A DNA stretch of 64,000 nucleotides from an uncultured Lachnospiraceae bacterium (GCA_900315735.1 ONAD01000010.1:1-64000), one strand, 5' to 3'. Numbered from the stretch's first letter, positions 54,307 through 63,203 are shown. The notes: generated by a model from the letters alone, not told the origin. Translations and numbers: made by a program.

Positions 54307-54561
54307 ATGTAGTTCCTCCTTTTGATTTGCAGGAAGCTGCTACATACTCCTTTTCCTGTAACTTCTCCTGCTTTTTATTTAATAAATGGTATAAAAAGCA
54401 TAGATAGATACAGAAATGTCATAACGCTTAAGACTGCCAGAATGGAATGCTAGAAAATGCTATCTGGATTGTATTTTATGCTTTGGATTATTGTATCACA
54501 AAGATTTTGTCCCCGGCAATCCTTTTATGAATATTTTAGATTTCTAAGAATCTCTTAAGTT
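54307..54561. other. Intergenic region before Rpn-type gene
   Basis: This 255-bp gap separates the Rpn-type gene and the kinase-like gene, both on the minus strand. A possible minus-strand promoter TTGCCG-N18-TACAAT lies near 54495-54525. There is no long hairpin, and no additional gene is visible. Confidence 0.35.
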
Positions 54562-55284
54562 TTATTGATGTGTCTGTGCATATTCTAAGAATTCTTTTGT
54601 CTTAGACCAGTACTTGATTCCCCAGTTTTCAAAATTCCATTCTTCCATATAACCATTGCACTCATAATCCACATAATAGAGAACATTTTGCCACAGGATA
54701 AAATTTGTAGGGAAATAATCAATATTTGTATGTGCAGCATATAACTTTGTGCACATTTCTTTTACCTGTTGCAGGCAGATTTCCGGCAGCGTACCCTTTC
54801 CCACCTGCTGATAAACGGTATCTCCAGGAATGTATTCCTTTAAAATGCGCTCCTGTGCTTCATCGATATCAAGTAGCTTTGGCATGGTAATTCCAATTTC
54901 CATAAGCCGTTTATAATCCCTTTTTTCAGCCTCTAACTTATTATCAAACTGATAATAACTGCATGGTTCATGATGAATCTGTTTCAGGACATATTCCTTC
55001 TCTCCATCCGTCACAAGATAGGAATAGCCGCCTTTTCCCTTTCCAAGCAGTTTTTTCACTTTATATTCTTTTCCGTTTAATGTCATTATTTCTTCTTCCG
55101 GCAGCTCTATTTCCACTCCGACATCCAGCTTCTTTTCATAAGCCAGCTTATCTGCCATACGGATGCTACGCTGTTTTCCGGTATCATCCACCAGAAGAAT
55201 CGTAACCATCGGTTCTTCTCCTTCCGGTCGTCCTTCACAACCAAATTCATCTTCGATAATATCTGTGATTCTATATGTTTTCAT
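54562..55284 (-). CDS. Small protein-kinase-fold protein
   Basis: The 240-aa protein has an N-terminal ~75-residue beta-rich part (VTILLVDDTGKQRSIRM) and then a small kinase-like domain. Seen are a glycine loop LLGKGKGGYSYLV, a lysine VLKQI, a catalytic-loop-like HTNIDYFPTNFILW and a DYECNG that would play the DFG/magnesium role. The HxxxDxxPxN pattern resembles RIO/Bud32 and aminoglycoside-kinase-like folds. The substrate cannot be told. It lies 46 bp from the MBL-fold gene upstream on the same strand. Confidence 0.6.
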   Translation of the reverse strand: MKTYRITDIIEDEFGCEGRPEGEEPMVTILLVDDTGKQRSIRMADKLAYEKKLDVGVEIELPEEEIMTLNGKEYKVKKLLGKGKGGYSYLVTDGEKEYVLKQIHHEPCSYYQFDNKLEAEKRDYKRLMEIGITMPKLLDIDEAQERILKEYIPGDTVYQQVGKGTLPEICLQQVKEMCTKLYAAHTNIDYFPTNFILWQNVLYYVDYECNGYMEEWNFENWGIKYWSKTKEFLEYAQTHQ

Positions 55285-55330
55285 CTGCTGATTCCTTTCG
55301 TTTTACTTTCCTTATTCCTTATTAAAATAT

Positions 55331-56140
55331 CTATGCTTCTATTACAAGGCCGACTTTCAATTGTTCCACCATATCGCCCAATTCCTGCTGTAGAATCCGA
55401 AAAGCTCTTCCGCCCGTACAGTGGCCGGTATAAATCTTTTTTATGCCTGTTGCCTTTATTTTTTCTGCCAACTGCCGAATTTCAGTTTCCTCTTTTTGAA
55501 AAATGTGGAAGCCGCCAATCATCATTTTTGCCGGCTTTTCAAATAGTTGGCTGACCTCATTTATAATATTGTCTGCGCCACCATGCGAACAGCTGTTAAA
55601 AATAATAAGACCATCCTCTTCCTCTATGACAAGACTTTGTTCATGGGCGAAATCGTCCGGTCGCCAATGCCTGCCATCTCTGATATACATTTTATTGGCG
55701 GCTCCGATTGCCTCGAGACCTTTTGTCATATGAGGAATCAGATATACATTTTGATAAAGTCTGTATTTTCCGGTCACATATTCAATTCTATCCTTCTGTC
55801 TGGTCAAGATATGTTTTGGAATTCCAATGTATTTATGAATAAACCATTTCTTAAAATAGCAATTTTCACCGGTTCCCCTTTGAAGGTAAAATTTCGCATT
55901 CTCATTTTCTTCAAAAAATGCCTGCATCCCATTTGCATGGTCATAATGGGCATGGGACAATACCCCATAATCCACTGCCTCAATATCCTTTCCCAATGCT
56001 TTGGCATTTACCAGAAAACGGTTTGATGCACCCGTATCAAGCAGTATATTTTTTCCTGCCTGTTCGATATAAATGCTCAACCCCCATTCTCCAGTTGCAA
56101 TTTCCGTTCCTATATTATCTACCAATACAGTTGCTTTCAA
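55331..56140 (-). CDS. MBL-fold metallo-hydrolase
   Basis: Start is placed at the TTG at 56140, which follows AAAGGGGGA by 5 nt. Translation gives MKATVLVDNIGTEIATGEWG (269 aa). The metal site HxHxDH is SHAHYDHANG. A downstream FNSCSHGGADN and a YTGHCTGG near the C-terminus are features of MBL proteins related to dihydropterin-ribofuranosylaminobenzene-phosphate synthase (MptA-side family). The substrate is unknown. Longer starts exist but would reach into a poorer region. Confidence 0.75.
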   Translation of the reverse strand: MKATVLVDNIGTEIATGEWGLSIYIEQAGKNILLDTGASNRFLVNAKALGKDIEAVDYGVLSHAHYDHANGMQAFFEENENAKFYLQRGTGENCYFKKWFIHKYIGIPKHILTRQKDRIEYVTGKYRLYQNVYLIPHMTKGLEAIGAANKMYIRDGRHWRPDDFAHEQSLVIEEEDGLIIFNSCSHGGADNIINEVSQLFEKPAKMMIGGFHIFQKEETEIRQLAEKIKATGIKKIYTGHCTGGRAFRILQQELGDMVEQLKVGLVIEA

Positions 56141-56277
56141 ATTGAATCCCCCTTTTCTTATCTCATTACTTTTCATTATATCAATTTCCACTATTTCTAC
56201 AATCATATCCCGGCAGCTTTCTTCATGCAATTTTCCTCATGAAGCTATCATCCATAGTTGTTTCTCCTGTTTTTGCA

Positions 56278-56310
56278 TTGTCAACTCACAAATTATTGTA
56301 GGTTGACATT
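56278..56310. promoter_or_regulatory. BirA-type biotin operator before bioB
   Basis: The inverted repeat TGTCAAC (56279-56285) and GTTGACA (56302-56308) with a 16-nt spacer matches the BirA operator pattern of Firmicutes. The right arm overlaps the -35 element of the bioB promoter. When biotin is plentiful, BirA loaded with biotinyl-AMP should occupy it and block transcription. Confidence 0.8.
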
Positions 56311-56331
56311 CTATTGATTTTTGTTTATCAT
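56303..56331 (+). promoter_or_regulatory. bioB promoter
   Basis: TTGACA (56303-56308), a 17-nt spacer and TATCAT (56326-56331) form a strong sigma-A-type promoter, overlapped by the BirA operator. The bioB start follows at 56373 with AAAGGAGACA as ribosome binding site. Confidence 0.75.
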
Positions 56332-56372
56332 AAAGAACTGTAAAATTCACACAGATACAAAGGAGACAAACC

Positions 56373-57356
56373 ATGGATGCACTGACACTGGCACAGGAAA
56401 TTATTGACGGACGACGCATTACAAGAGAGGATGATTTATCCTTTTTTCTCACCTGCGATTTAAAGGAATTATGCGAAGGAGCCGACAAAATCCGTGCTGC
56501 AAGAATCGGAGATAAAGTAGATTTATGTTCTATCATAAACGGACGAAGCGGACGCTGTCCGGAAGACTGTAAATATTGTGCGCAGTCTGCACATAACCAT
56601 ACCAACTGCGAAGTATATGACTTCCTGCCGGAGGAGGATATCATCAAAGCCTGCAAAATGAATGAAAGTGAAGGCGTTGACCGATTTTCTATCGTAACTG
56701 CAGGAAAAGCACTGACCGGTCCGGAATTTGAAAAAGCCATTCACGCCTTTGAAACCATGCATCGGGAATGTAAAATCGATTTATGTGCTTCCATGGGATT
56801 TTTAGATGAAGAACAACTGCACCGCCTTCATGAAGCAGGCGTTACCAGCTATCATCACAATATAGAAACATCACGCCGGAACTTTCCAAATATCTGCACC
56901 ACCCATACCTACGATATGAAAATTGAAACTTTAAAGAAAGTAAAAGCTGAAGGCATGTGTGCCTGCTCCGGTGGTATTATCGGAATGGGCGAAACATGGG
57001 AAGACCGTCTGGATATGGCAGTTAGTTTAGCTGAACTTGGAATTGATTCTATTCCAATCAATGCTTTAATGCCAATCCCGGGAACTCCATTAGAAAATCT
57101 CCCGCAGTTAAGCGAAGATGATATTCTGCGTACCATCGCATTTTTCCGGTATATCAATCCGGATGCAAATATCCGTCTGGCTGCCGGTCGTGCGCTGCTT
57201 ACCAATGATGGGGAAACTGCTTTTCAGGCTGGTGCATCTGCAACCATTACCGGAAATATGCTGACTACTGTTGCCTGTGCTACTATAAGAAGCGACCGAA
57301 AATTATTAGAAGATTTAGGCAGGGATGTAACTCCGGATTACTGGAAAGAAGCATAG
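56373..57356 (+). CDS. bioB: Biotin synthase
   Basis: The 327-aa radical SAM enzyme has the CxxxCxxC cluster at C62, C66 and C69 (GRCPEDCKYCAQS). It has further family motifs YHHNIETSRRNF, SGGIIGMGETWEDR and PINALMPIPGTPLE, and the GGASATITGNM-like C-terminus (AGASATITGNML). It inserts sulfur into dethiobiotin to form biotin. It is alone: no other bio gene is within the window, so dethiobiotin must come from elsewhere. Control by BirA is seen in its operator. Confidence 0.95.
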   Translation: MDALTLAQEIIDGRRITREDDLSFFLTCDLKELCEGADKIRAARIGDKVDLCSIINGRSGRCPEDCKYCAQSAHNHTNCEVYDFLPEEDIIKACKMNESEGVDRFSIVTAGKALTGPEFEKAIHAFETMHRECKIDLCASMGFLDEEQLHRLHEAGVTSYHHNIETSRRNFPNICTTHTYDMKIETLKKVKAEGMCACSGGIIGMGETWEDRLDMAVSLAELGIDSIPINALMPIPGTPLENLPQLSEDDILRTIAFFRYINPDANIRLAAGRALLTNDGETAFQAGASATITGNMLTTVACATIRSDRKLLEDLGRDVTPDYWKEA

Positions 57357-57375
57357 TAGATTCCTTGCAGCCTGC

Positions 57376-57403
57376 AGAACCTGCCACCGGCAGATTCTTA
57401 CGG
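57376..57403. repeat. Dispersed 28-bp repeat with CTGCC/GGCAG hairpin, copy 1
   Basis: This 28-bp segment is the exact reverse complement of 60404-60431. It carries a small hairpin CTGCC ACC GGCAG. It lies 20 nt after the bioB stop. Confidence 0.7.
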
Positions 57404-57417
57404 ATACCTGATAATAT

Positions 57418-57456
57418 AAAAAAGGAAGCCATTCCATCGGAACAGCTTCCTTTTTT
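57418..57456. terminator. Bidirectional terminator between bioB and the convergent gene
   Basis: AAAAAAGGAAGC (57418-57429) pairs with GCTTCCTTTTTT (57445-57456). The stem is A/T-flanked on both sides, so it can stop transcripts from both directions: bioB on the plus strand and the FeoA-like/dipeptidase genes on the minus strand. Confidence 0.85.
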
Positions 57457-57501
57457 ATACGGGTAGCCCGCAAAATGTTTTCTCGCGTTTACACGTTTTT
57501 C

Positions 57502-57708
57502 CTATACCTGTATCCGGTCTGCAATTTCATTTCCCATTGCAAATCTGCTTTCTTTTGCCCCAATAATTACATAGTCACGCATTTTCTGGATGAGCTGTAT
57601 GCGTTCCCCCTCATCTACAGAGTGGCTATGCAAGAAATCAAGCACTTCCGGCTGACCAAACATCCACTGAATGGTATAGGTTTCACCTGGTGTTGCTTTC
57701 TTCGTTAT
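57502..57708 (-). CDS. FeoA-like small protein, start uncertain
   Basis: Minus-strand translation gives KKATPGETYTIQWMFGQPEV... ending VIIGAKESRFAMGNEIADRI-QV at the TAG at 57502-57504. The final segment resembles the FeoA/SH3-like domain (the usual ...VKGSRIALGxxxAxxIxV). FeoA is a ~70-75 aa cytosolic partner of the ferrous iron transporter FeoB; no feoB is nearby. The frame is open across the end of the dipeptidase gene but has no ATG, GTG or TTG at the expected place. The first in-frame ATG (57663) would cut off the first ~12 conserved residues. It may use a rare ATA/ATT start with translational coupling, or be a decaying copy. Confidence 0.5.
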   Translation of the reverse strand: MTKKATPGETYTIQWMFGQPEVLDFLHSHSVDEGERIQLIQKMRDYVIIGAKESRFAMGNEIADRIQV

Positions 57709-59201
57709 GCATCTGAACGTGAATATGCATTTTTCATCTGACTGCTCAATTCAAACAGTACCTTATTCAAAGTATCCTGTGTCTCTTTCTTAAGCATTTC
57801 TGCAATTGCATCATTTGCCCGCTGCATCAGTTTCTGTCTGTTTGCTGTGTCCTTTTCTTCTGCCAGAAGGGCATCATAGGTATGCAGCAGTTCCCGTCCC
57901 TTTGCCATAACATGCATCTGGTAGCGTTCAATGTGAAACAGGGAGCTGCGGTAAGAAGCATCTGCCATGGCAGCAATCATGCGGCTTGCCCAGTAGAAAT
58001 TGTCTGTGGAAACTTCTCCTGTGGTATTGGATACATATTCCGGTGTTGTCTCAACTTCACCGTAAAACGGAACCAGCACATTAAATGCATTGGATGCAAA
58101 TGCTACCCACTGTATGATACTTCCTGTATTTTCGGTAATGTCTGCCTGCTCCGACCGCATTTCAATGACAGAAAGAAAATCATTCCGGTTGACTCCGATG
58201 GAACGGAATGCGCCCTTCATGGATTTCTCTCCATAAGAACCATATGGGTCATAAGGTGTTCCCTGAAAATGTGCGGACAGGACATATTTTACATCTTCGA
58301 TCGTTACCTTTTTCTCCGGTTTTAAGCACCATGGAATATCATCGGATGCCGGCGTATAATCTGCCTGCTCGCCATCCCATTTATAAGTATGTGGATTCAG
58401 ATAACGCTCCATAAACCAGGCTCTTGGTGTATTGTATACATGGTCAGAATCATCATGGGAACCAAAGGCATCTCTCGGATTTAAGCTGCCATCCAAAGAA
58501 AGATTCAGATGATTTTCTTCAATAAATTCCCGCAAATCCTTTGAGCACATATAGTTCTTCTGTGTGGTAAGGGCATCCTCTAAATCAAAGGTATCAAGTC
58601 CCAACTGGTTTGGCATTACCACATAAACATCATCCGGCACTCTTCTTGCCATCCAGTGATGTCCGCCAATGGTCTCAAGCCACCAGATTTCATCCTTATC
58701 TTGAAATGCAATTCCATTCATCTCATAAGTTCCATACTGTTCCAATAAACTGCCCAGACGAACGACTCCTTCTCTTGCACTGTGAATATACGGAAGCACA
58801 ATGTATACAATATCCTCTTCTCCAATGCCACCGATAATTTCTTCTCTGCCGTCCTCTGCCGAATGATATGTCACCAGAGGATCTGCTCCTAAGACACGGG
58901 GATTGGAAGTTATGGTTTCTGTTGCAGTCATGGCAACCTTCGCCTCATTGACTCCACAGGCAGCCCAGACACCTTCCCCATCTACCGCATTTGGCATTGC
59001 TGTGTAACGCATCGGATGCTCCGGCAATTCTATTTTCACATGAGATAATACGGACTGATAGGTTGTCGGCTGTTCTTCTGGATGAATCACTACATATTTC
59101 TTTGGTGTAAAATGTCCGGCACCGGAATCATCATTTCGTGCAATTATGGTTGCTCCATTATAAGAAGCTTTTTTCCCTACTAAAATAGTTGTACATGGCA
59201 T
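57705..59201 (-). CDS. C69 family dipeptidase
   Basis: The 498-aa protein opens MPCTTILVGKKASYNGATII, with C3 as the N-terminal nucleophile after removal of the first residues, then ARNDDSG. These are hallmarks of peptidase family C69 (PipD/U34, Ntn-hydrolase fold). YDPYGSYGEKSMKGAF and RSIGVNRNDFLS are conserved further on. Start has AGAGGT upstream. It hydrolyses dipeptides, probably in the cytosol. It is the upstream neighbour of the FeoA-like frame. Confidence 0.88.
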   Translation of the reverse strand: MPCTTILVGKKASYNGATIIARNDDSGAGHFTPKKYVVIHPEEQPTTYQSVLSHVKIELPEHPMRYTAMPNAVDGEGVWAACGVNEAKVAMTATETITSNPRVLGADPLVTYHSAEDGREEIIGGIGEEDIVYIVLPYIHSAREGVVRLGSLLEQYGTYEMNGIAFQDKDEIWWLETIGGHHWMARRVPDDVYVVMPNQLGLDTFDLEDALTTQKNYMCSKDLREFIEENHLNLSLDGSLNPRDAFGSHDDSDHVYNTPRAWFMERYLNPHTYKWDGEQADYTPASDDIPWCLKPEKKVTIEDVKYVLSAHFQGTPYDPYGSYGEKSMKGAFRSIGVNRNDFLSVIEMRSEQADITENTGSIIQWVAFASNAFNVLVPFYGEVETTPEYVSNTTGEVSTDNFYWASRMIAAMADASYRSSLFHIERYQMHVMAKGRELLHTYDALLAEEKDTANRQKLMQRANDAIAEMLKKETQDTLNKVLFELSSQMKNAYSRSDA

Positions 59202-59241
59202 ATCTGCTCTACCTCTTTTCCTGTTTCATCAAATTCTATTT

Positions 59242-60171
59242 CTAACGATAGCCCATCTTCGTCTCATAATTTACGATGGTATCCTCATTGGTTCTCTCTA
59301 TCTCTGATAACATATCTTCTTTGAAATCGTCCGGTTCAATCGTTCCGTTGTACCAGGATTTTCCATTGAAATATTCCTGTAGTCCTTCATCTAAGAATTT
59401 TCTTCCATGTCTTGCATAGATTTCATTTCTGGCAATCCGGAGGTCCTCCTGCGTCAGATTCTCCAAATCAGCTTCCGTCAATAATCGGCTGGCACTCTCC
59501 GGAAGAATATATTCTGCACTATCTTCTCCAACTGCTCCGTCTGTTCCCATGTCTTCCTTTCCGGTTGTATCTTCTTTATTTATAACTTCTGAAGTTTTCT
59601 CCGATGCATCCTGCTGTCCGGTCACCTTCTCCGTATCTGTCAGCTCGGTAGACGTTTCCGTCTCTGTGGTCGACTCCGTTGTAACCACCGGTTTATCGGT
59701 AATATCATCCTGCTTTTCCAGCTGATTGCCCTTAATAAATAGCAATACAATAATCGCTATCAGGATAATAATAAGAACAGCTGCCCCGATTAATAAATAT
59801 ACCATGGCACCGGAACCGGATTTCTTCTCATTATCATTCTTATTTGATATTTTTTCACTGTTCTTTGGTTTTGTTACTTTCTCATTCTTTTTTTGCTGTG
59901 GCTGTGATACCGGGCTTGCCTGTCTTACCGGGGTCTGTGTCTGCTGCTGTGTCTGAGCCTGCTGCGGTACTGAGCTTCTCTGCGGTGCCGGAGCCTGCTG
60001 CGGTACTGAGTTTCTCTGCGGTTCCGGAGTCGGTTGATTTACCGGTGCTTTCTGCGGTGTCGGATTTGGCTGGTTTGCTCCCGGTCTGAATGGTGTTTCT
60101 ACTTTCGTTCCGCATTTGGTACAGAATTTTGCATTTACCGGTAATTCATTTCCACATTTCGTACAAAACAT
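59242..60171 (-). CDS. Zinc-ribbon membrane protein with YARHG domain
   Basis: The 309-aa protein starts with a double zinc ribbon MFCTKCGNELPVNAKFCTKC (CxxC...CxxC). A Gln/Pro-rich repeat region follows (PQRNSVPQQAPAPQRSSVPQ), then one membrane helix (YLLIGAAVLIIILIAIIVLL). A Thr/Glu-rich external stretch leads to a C-terminal YARHG domain (IARNEIYARHGRKFLDEGLQ, FNGKSWY). YARHG is an extracellular domain of bacterial cell-surface proteins. The topology is cytosolic ribbon, membrane, outside YARHG. Confidence 0.8.
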   Translation of the reverse strand: MFCTKCGNELPVNAKFCTKCGTKVETPFRPGANQPNPTPQKAPVNQPTPEPQRNSVPQQAPAPQRSSVPQQAQTQQQTQTPVRQASPVSQPQQKKNEKVTKPKNSEKISNKNDNEKKSGSGAMVYLLIGAAVLIIILIAIIVLLFIKGNQLEKQDDITDKPVVTTESTTETETSTELTDTEKVTGQQDASEKTSEVINKEDTTGKEDMGTDGAVGEDSAEYILPESASRLLTEADLENLTQEDLRIARNEIYARHGRKFLDEGLQEYFNGKSWYNGTIEPDDFKEDMLSEIERTNEDTIVNYETKMGYR

Positions 60172-60250
60172 TTTCTTTCCTCTTTTCTATTATCTTATGT
60201 TTCTTTTGTTTCGATTTTTCAAAGTATTTTTATTATAAATTCTATCGAAT

Positions 60251-60276
60251 AAAAATGCAATTCCGGGGAACTGCAT
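60251..60276 (-). terminator. Terminator-like hairpin
   Basis: On the minus strand ATGCAGTTCC/GGAATTGCAT with a short loop is followed by TTTTTATT. It is a second stop after the one at 60355-60386 for the antiporter gene. Confidence 0.55.
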
Positions 60277-60277
60277 A

Positions 60278-60347
60278 CCCACAAGAAACACGCTTTGCAA
60301 GTTACTCCCGTAAACTACGAGAAACACTCTTTGCGCGTTTCTCGCGT
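60278..60347. repeat. Two tandem copies of the dispersed hairpin repeat
   Basis: Two adjacent units (60278-60311 and 60312-60347) share ACAAGAAACACGCTTTGC-type cores with the copy at 17367-17402. The second contains the stem GAGAAAC/GTTTCTC. The repeats are noncoding and 43 kb from the first copy. Confidence 0.65.
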
Positions 60348-60354
60348 AAAAAAT

Positions 60355-60386
60355 GCGGGATACCGATTTTCTGTTCCGTATCCCGC
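60355..60386 (-). terminator. Intrinsic terminator of antiporter gene
   Basis: GCGGGATAC (60355-60363) pairs with GTATCCCGC (60378-60386). On the minus strand the stem is followed by ATTTTTTACG. It is 66 nt after the stop codon of the gene ending at 60452. Confidence 0.8.
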
Positions 60387-60403
60387 ACTATATTGCCAAT
60401 CCT

Positions 60404-60431
60404 CCGTAAGAATCTGCCGGTGGCAGGTTCT
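60404..60431. repeat. Dispersed 28-bp repeat, copy 2
   Basis: This is the exact reverse complement of 57376-57403, with the same CTGCC/GGCAG hairpin. It lies just downstream (minus strand) of the antiporter stop codon. Confidence 0.7.
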
Positions 60432-60451
60432 ATAGGTTTCTCTTGTTCTTT

Positions 60452-62122
60452 CTAAATTTCTTCCCGTCCTGTTCTGGAACGAATTACAAATAATACGCCA
60501 ATTAATACTACAATACAAACCGGAAGTGCCAGCCATGAAATTCCTGCCAGTCCTACTGCCTGCAGAATACCAATCAGGAAATAGCCCAGTAAGCAGACTG
60601 CCGCAACAGTCAATGCATACGGAAGCTGTGTAGATACATGATTAACATGCTCACAATGTCCACCGGCAGATGCCATAATCGTCGTATCTGAAATCGGTGA
60701 GCAGTGGTCTCCGCAAACAGCTCCTGCCAGACAGGATGCAATGGAAATGACCATCATTTGTCCGCTTGGGAATACACCAAGTACAATCGGAATCAGAATA
60801 CTGAATGTTCCCCAGGAGGTTCCGGTTGCAAATGCCAAGAATGCTGCTACCAGGAAAATAATCATTGGCAGGAAGCCCTGCATTGCATTTGCTGAATTTG
60901 CTACCAAATCAGCTACAAATACTTTTGCTCCTAAGAGATTGGTCATTCCAGATAAAGTCCATGCCATGGTCAGAATCAGAATCGGAGCAATCATTGCCTT
61001 AAATCCTTCCGGAATACATTCGGTAAATTCCTTAAAGGTTAATACGTCACGCATCATATAATAGATAAAAGTAAATACCAGTGTTACTGCACCGCCAAGA
61101 ACCAGTCCGACGGAAGCATCACAGCCGGAGAACGCCTCTACAAAAGAAGTTCCGCTGAAAAAGCCGCCGGTATAAATCATGGCTACGATACAGCTTATAA
61201 TCAATATAGCTACCGGAAGAATTAAATCCAGTACGTGAGAATTTTCTTTTACGACTTCCTCTTCGTTATCTTCATATGGTCTTCCCGGTGTAGTAAATAA
61301 GTCGCCTTTGATTGCATTCATTTCATGGGTTTTCATCGGTCCGAAATCCACACGTAAAAGAGTAACTCCGATTAACATTACCAGGGTCAACAATGCATAT
61401 AAGTTAAACGGAATCGTCTGGATAAATACCGCAAAACCATTGATTCCGGAATCTGCCGGAACAGAAGAAGTAACTGCTGCTGCCCAGGAGCTGATTGGTG
61501 CAATGATACATACCGGTGCTGCCGTTGCATCAATAATATAAGATAATTTTGCACGGGACACCTTGTGCCGGTCTGTAACCGGACGCATTACGCTTCCTAC
61601 GGTCAGACAGTTAAAGTAATCATCTACGAAAATCAATACACCTAGAATCATAACGGAAATCTGCGCTCCGATTCTGGTCTTAATATGTTTCGATGCCCAT
61701 TTTCCGAATGCGGCAGAACCACCTGCCCGGTTAAGAAGGGATACCAAAATGCCAAGCATTACAAGGAATACTAAAATGCCCACATTCCATGCATCTGCAA
61801 GCTTGTATACCATACCGCCTTCTTCCTGGAAGAAAATAGTATTCAACATTAACTCAAGGTTAAAGTTGGAATACAGTAAACCACCTACAATAATTCCTGC
61901 CAGAAGTGAGGTATATACCTCTTTGGTAATCAATGCCAGTCCGATTGCAATAACCGGTGGAAGCAAAGATAAAATCGTTGCATAAGCTTTGCACTGATAG
62001 CTGTCAACATCAGCGATTGTTCCCGGTGTCTGGCTTGTTACGACCATAAGTATTACGATAATCGCAATAAATACCAGCATACCAATCTGTTTTCTCTTCA
62101 TTTTCACTGTTTTCGTCTCCAT
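60452..62122 (-). CDS. NhaC-family Na+/H+ antiporter
   Basis: The 556-aa integral membrane protein has about 12-13 helices (VFIAIIVILMVVTSQTP, LLSLLPPVIAIGLALITKEV, ISVMILGVLIFVDDYFNCLT) and the NhaC-type motifs FLAFATGTSWGTFSILIPIV and AVCGDHCSPISDTTIMAS. The FVDDYFN segment with charged residues in the membrane is conserved in this family. It exchanges sodium (or malate/lactate in related subfamilies) for protons. The start may be M1 or M8, since ribosome binding sites are weak. Confidence 0.85.
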   Translation of the reverse strand: METKTVKMKRKQIGMLVFIAIIVILMVVTSQTPGTIADVDSYQCKAYATILSLLPPVIAIGLALITKEVYTSLLAGIIVGGLLYSNFNLELMLNTIFFQEEGGMVYKLADAWNVGILVFLVMLGILVSLLNRAGGSAAFGKWASKHIKTRIGAQISVMILGVLIFVDDYFNCLTVGSVMRPVTDRHKVSRAKLSYIIDATAAPVCIIAPISSWAAAVTSSVPADSGINGFAVFIQTIPFNLYALLTLVMLIGVTLLRVDFGPMKTHEMNAIKGDLFTTPGRPYEDNEEEVVKENSHVLDLILPVAILIISCIVAMIYTGGFFSGTSFVEAFSGCDASVGLVLGGAVTLVFTFIYYMMRDVLTFKEFTECIPEGFKAMIAPILILTMAWTLSGMTNLLGAKVFVADLVANSANAMQGFLPMIIFLVAAFLAFATGTSWGTFSILIPIVLGVFPSGQMMVISIASCLAGAVCGDHCSPISDTTIMASAGGHCEHVNHVSTQLPYALTVAAVCLLGYFLIGILQAVGLAGISWLALPVCIVVLIGVLFVIRSRTGREEI

Positions 62123-62145
62123 CTCATTGTATTTTTCAAAATAAC

Positions 62146-63201
62146 CTACTCTGCCTTAATTGCCCAGCGCATCTTGGTAGAACGTGCCCGTCCGTTCTGC
62201 GCACACTCCTGTGCAGATGGGCGGATTACGTCTTTGGCATAATCGGCATAAATGCCTGCCCGATAGCCTTCTTTTAATGCTTTCTTTACTAACTTGTCTT
62301 CTCCGGAATGGAAGGTTAAGATTGCAGCTCTTCCGCCCGGCTTCAATGCATCCGGCAGTTTCTCCATAAATTCATACAACACTTCAAATTCACGGTTCAC
62401 ATCGATACGAAGTGCCTGAAATGTTCGCTGACAGGTCTTTTTTATCGTATCCTTCTTCTCCTTTTCCGGCAGAAAATCAAGTGTTTTTTCAATGATATTC
62501 CGTAACTTTGTAGTGGTATCAATCCGGTTGCCTTTGCGAATCTCATCAGTAATGGCTTTTGCCAGTTCCTCACAGTATGGTTCATCGGAATTCTCATAGA
62601 GCATTCCCGCCAGTTCATCCTTCGTAATGGTATCTAAGCGTTCTGCTGCACTGATTCCGGCTTCCTGATTCAGCCGCAAATCCAGCGGTCCGTCCACCTT
62701 AAAGGAAAATCCACGTTTTGGATTATCAATCTGCATGGAAGATACACCTAGATCTGCCAGAATAAAATCAAAGCCGCCCACTTCTTTTGCAATTTCATCT
62801 ATCGTGCAGAAATTCTGCAGCCGTATCGTCAGAATATCTTCCCCAAAGCCAGCCTCTTCTAACCGTTTTCTTGTCTTGGCAGATTCCTCCGGGTCTACAT
62901 CCGTTGCATAGATATGTCCCTGCCCTTTTAAACACTGCAGCATGGCTTTCGTATGTCCGCCATATCCCAAGGTCGCATCAAAGCCGATTTCTCCCGGCTG
63001 AATATTTAAGAAATCCAAAATCTCATTTACCATGATGGAAATGTGCATTCCGGCAGGAGTATTTCCCTTCTTAATGACATGTTCAATGGTATCTTTATAT
63101 TTTTCCGGCTGAAGTTCTTTATACTTTTCTTCGAATTTCTTCGGATATTTTCCACTGTAACGCACCCGGCGTTTGTGGGTTGTCTGGTTTTCCTCTGCCA
63201 T
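62146..63201 (-). CDS. rsmH: RsmH-type 16S rRNA (cytosine-N4) methyltransferase, extended form
   Basis: The 351-aa protein has the MraW/RsmH fold: FDATLGYGGHTKAML, ADLGVSSMQIDNPKRGFSF and the C-terminal FHSGEDKLVKKALKEG. It would methylate C1402 of 16S rRNA. It has a basic ~45-residue N-terminal extension (HKRRVRYSGKYPKKFEEKYK) and changed signatures (GYGGHT in place of GGGGHS). It is not in a division cluster, so it is probably the second, variant RsmH found in some Clostridia. It overlaps none but is 3 nt from ThrH. Confidence 0.8.
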   Translation of the reverse strand: MAEENQTTHKRRVRYSGKYPKKFEEKYKELQPEKYKDTIEHVIKKGNTPAGMHISIMVNEILDFLNIQPGEIGFDATLGYGGHTKAMLQCLKGQGHIYATDVDPEESAKTRKRLEEAGFGEDILTIRLQNFCTIDEIAKEVGGFDFILADLGVSSMQIDNPKRGFSFKVDGPLDLRLNQEAGISAAERLDTITKDELAGMLYENSDEPYCEELAKAITDEIRKGNRIDTTTKLRNIIEKTLDFLPEKEKKDTIKKTCQRTFQALRIDVNREFEVLYEFMEKLPDALKPGGRAAILTFHSGEDKLVKKALKEGYRAGIYADYAKDVIRPSAQECAQNGRARSTKMRWAIKAE

Positions 63202-63203
63202 AA

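Noticed and set aside
57475-57741. Plus-strand 88-aa frame
   Set aside because: It is the antisense of the FeoA-like frame and the dipeptidase end; the minus-strand reading has a recognisable domain.
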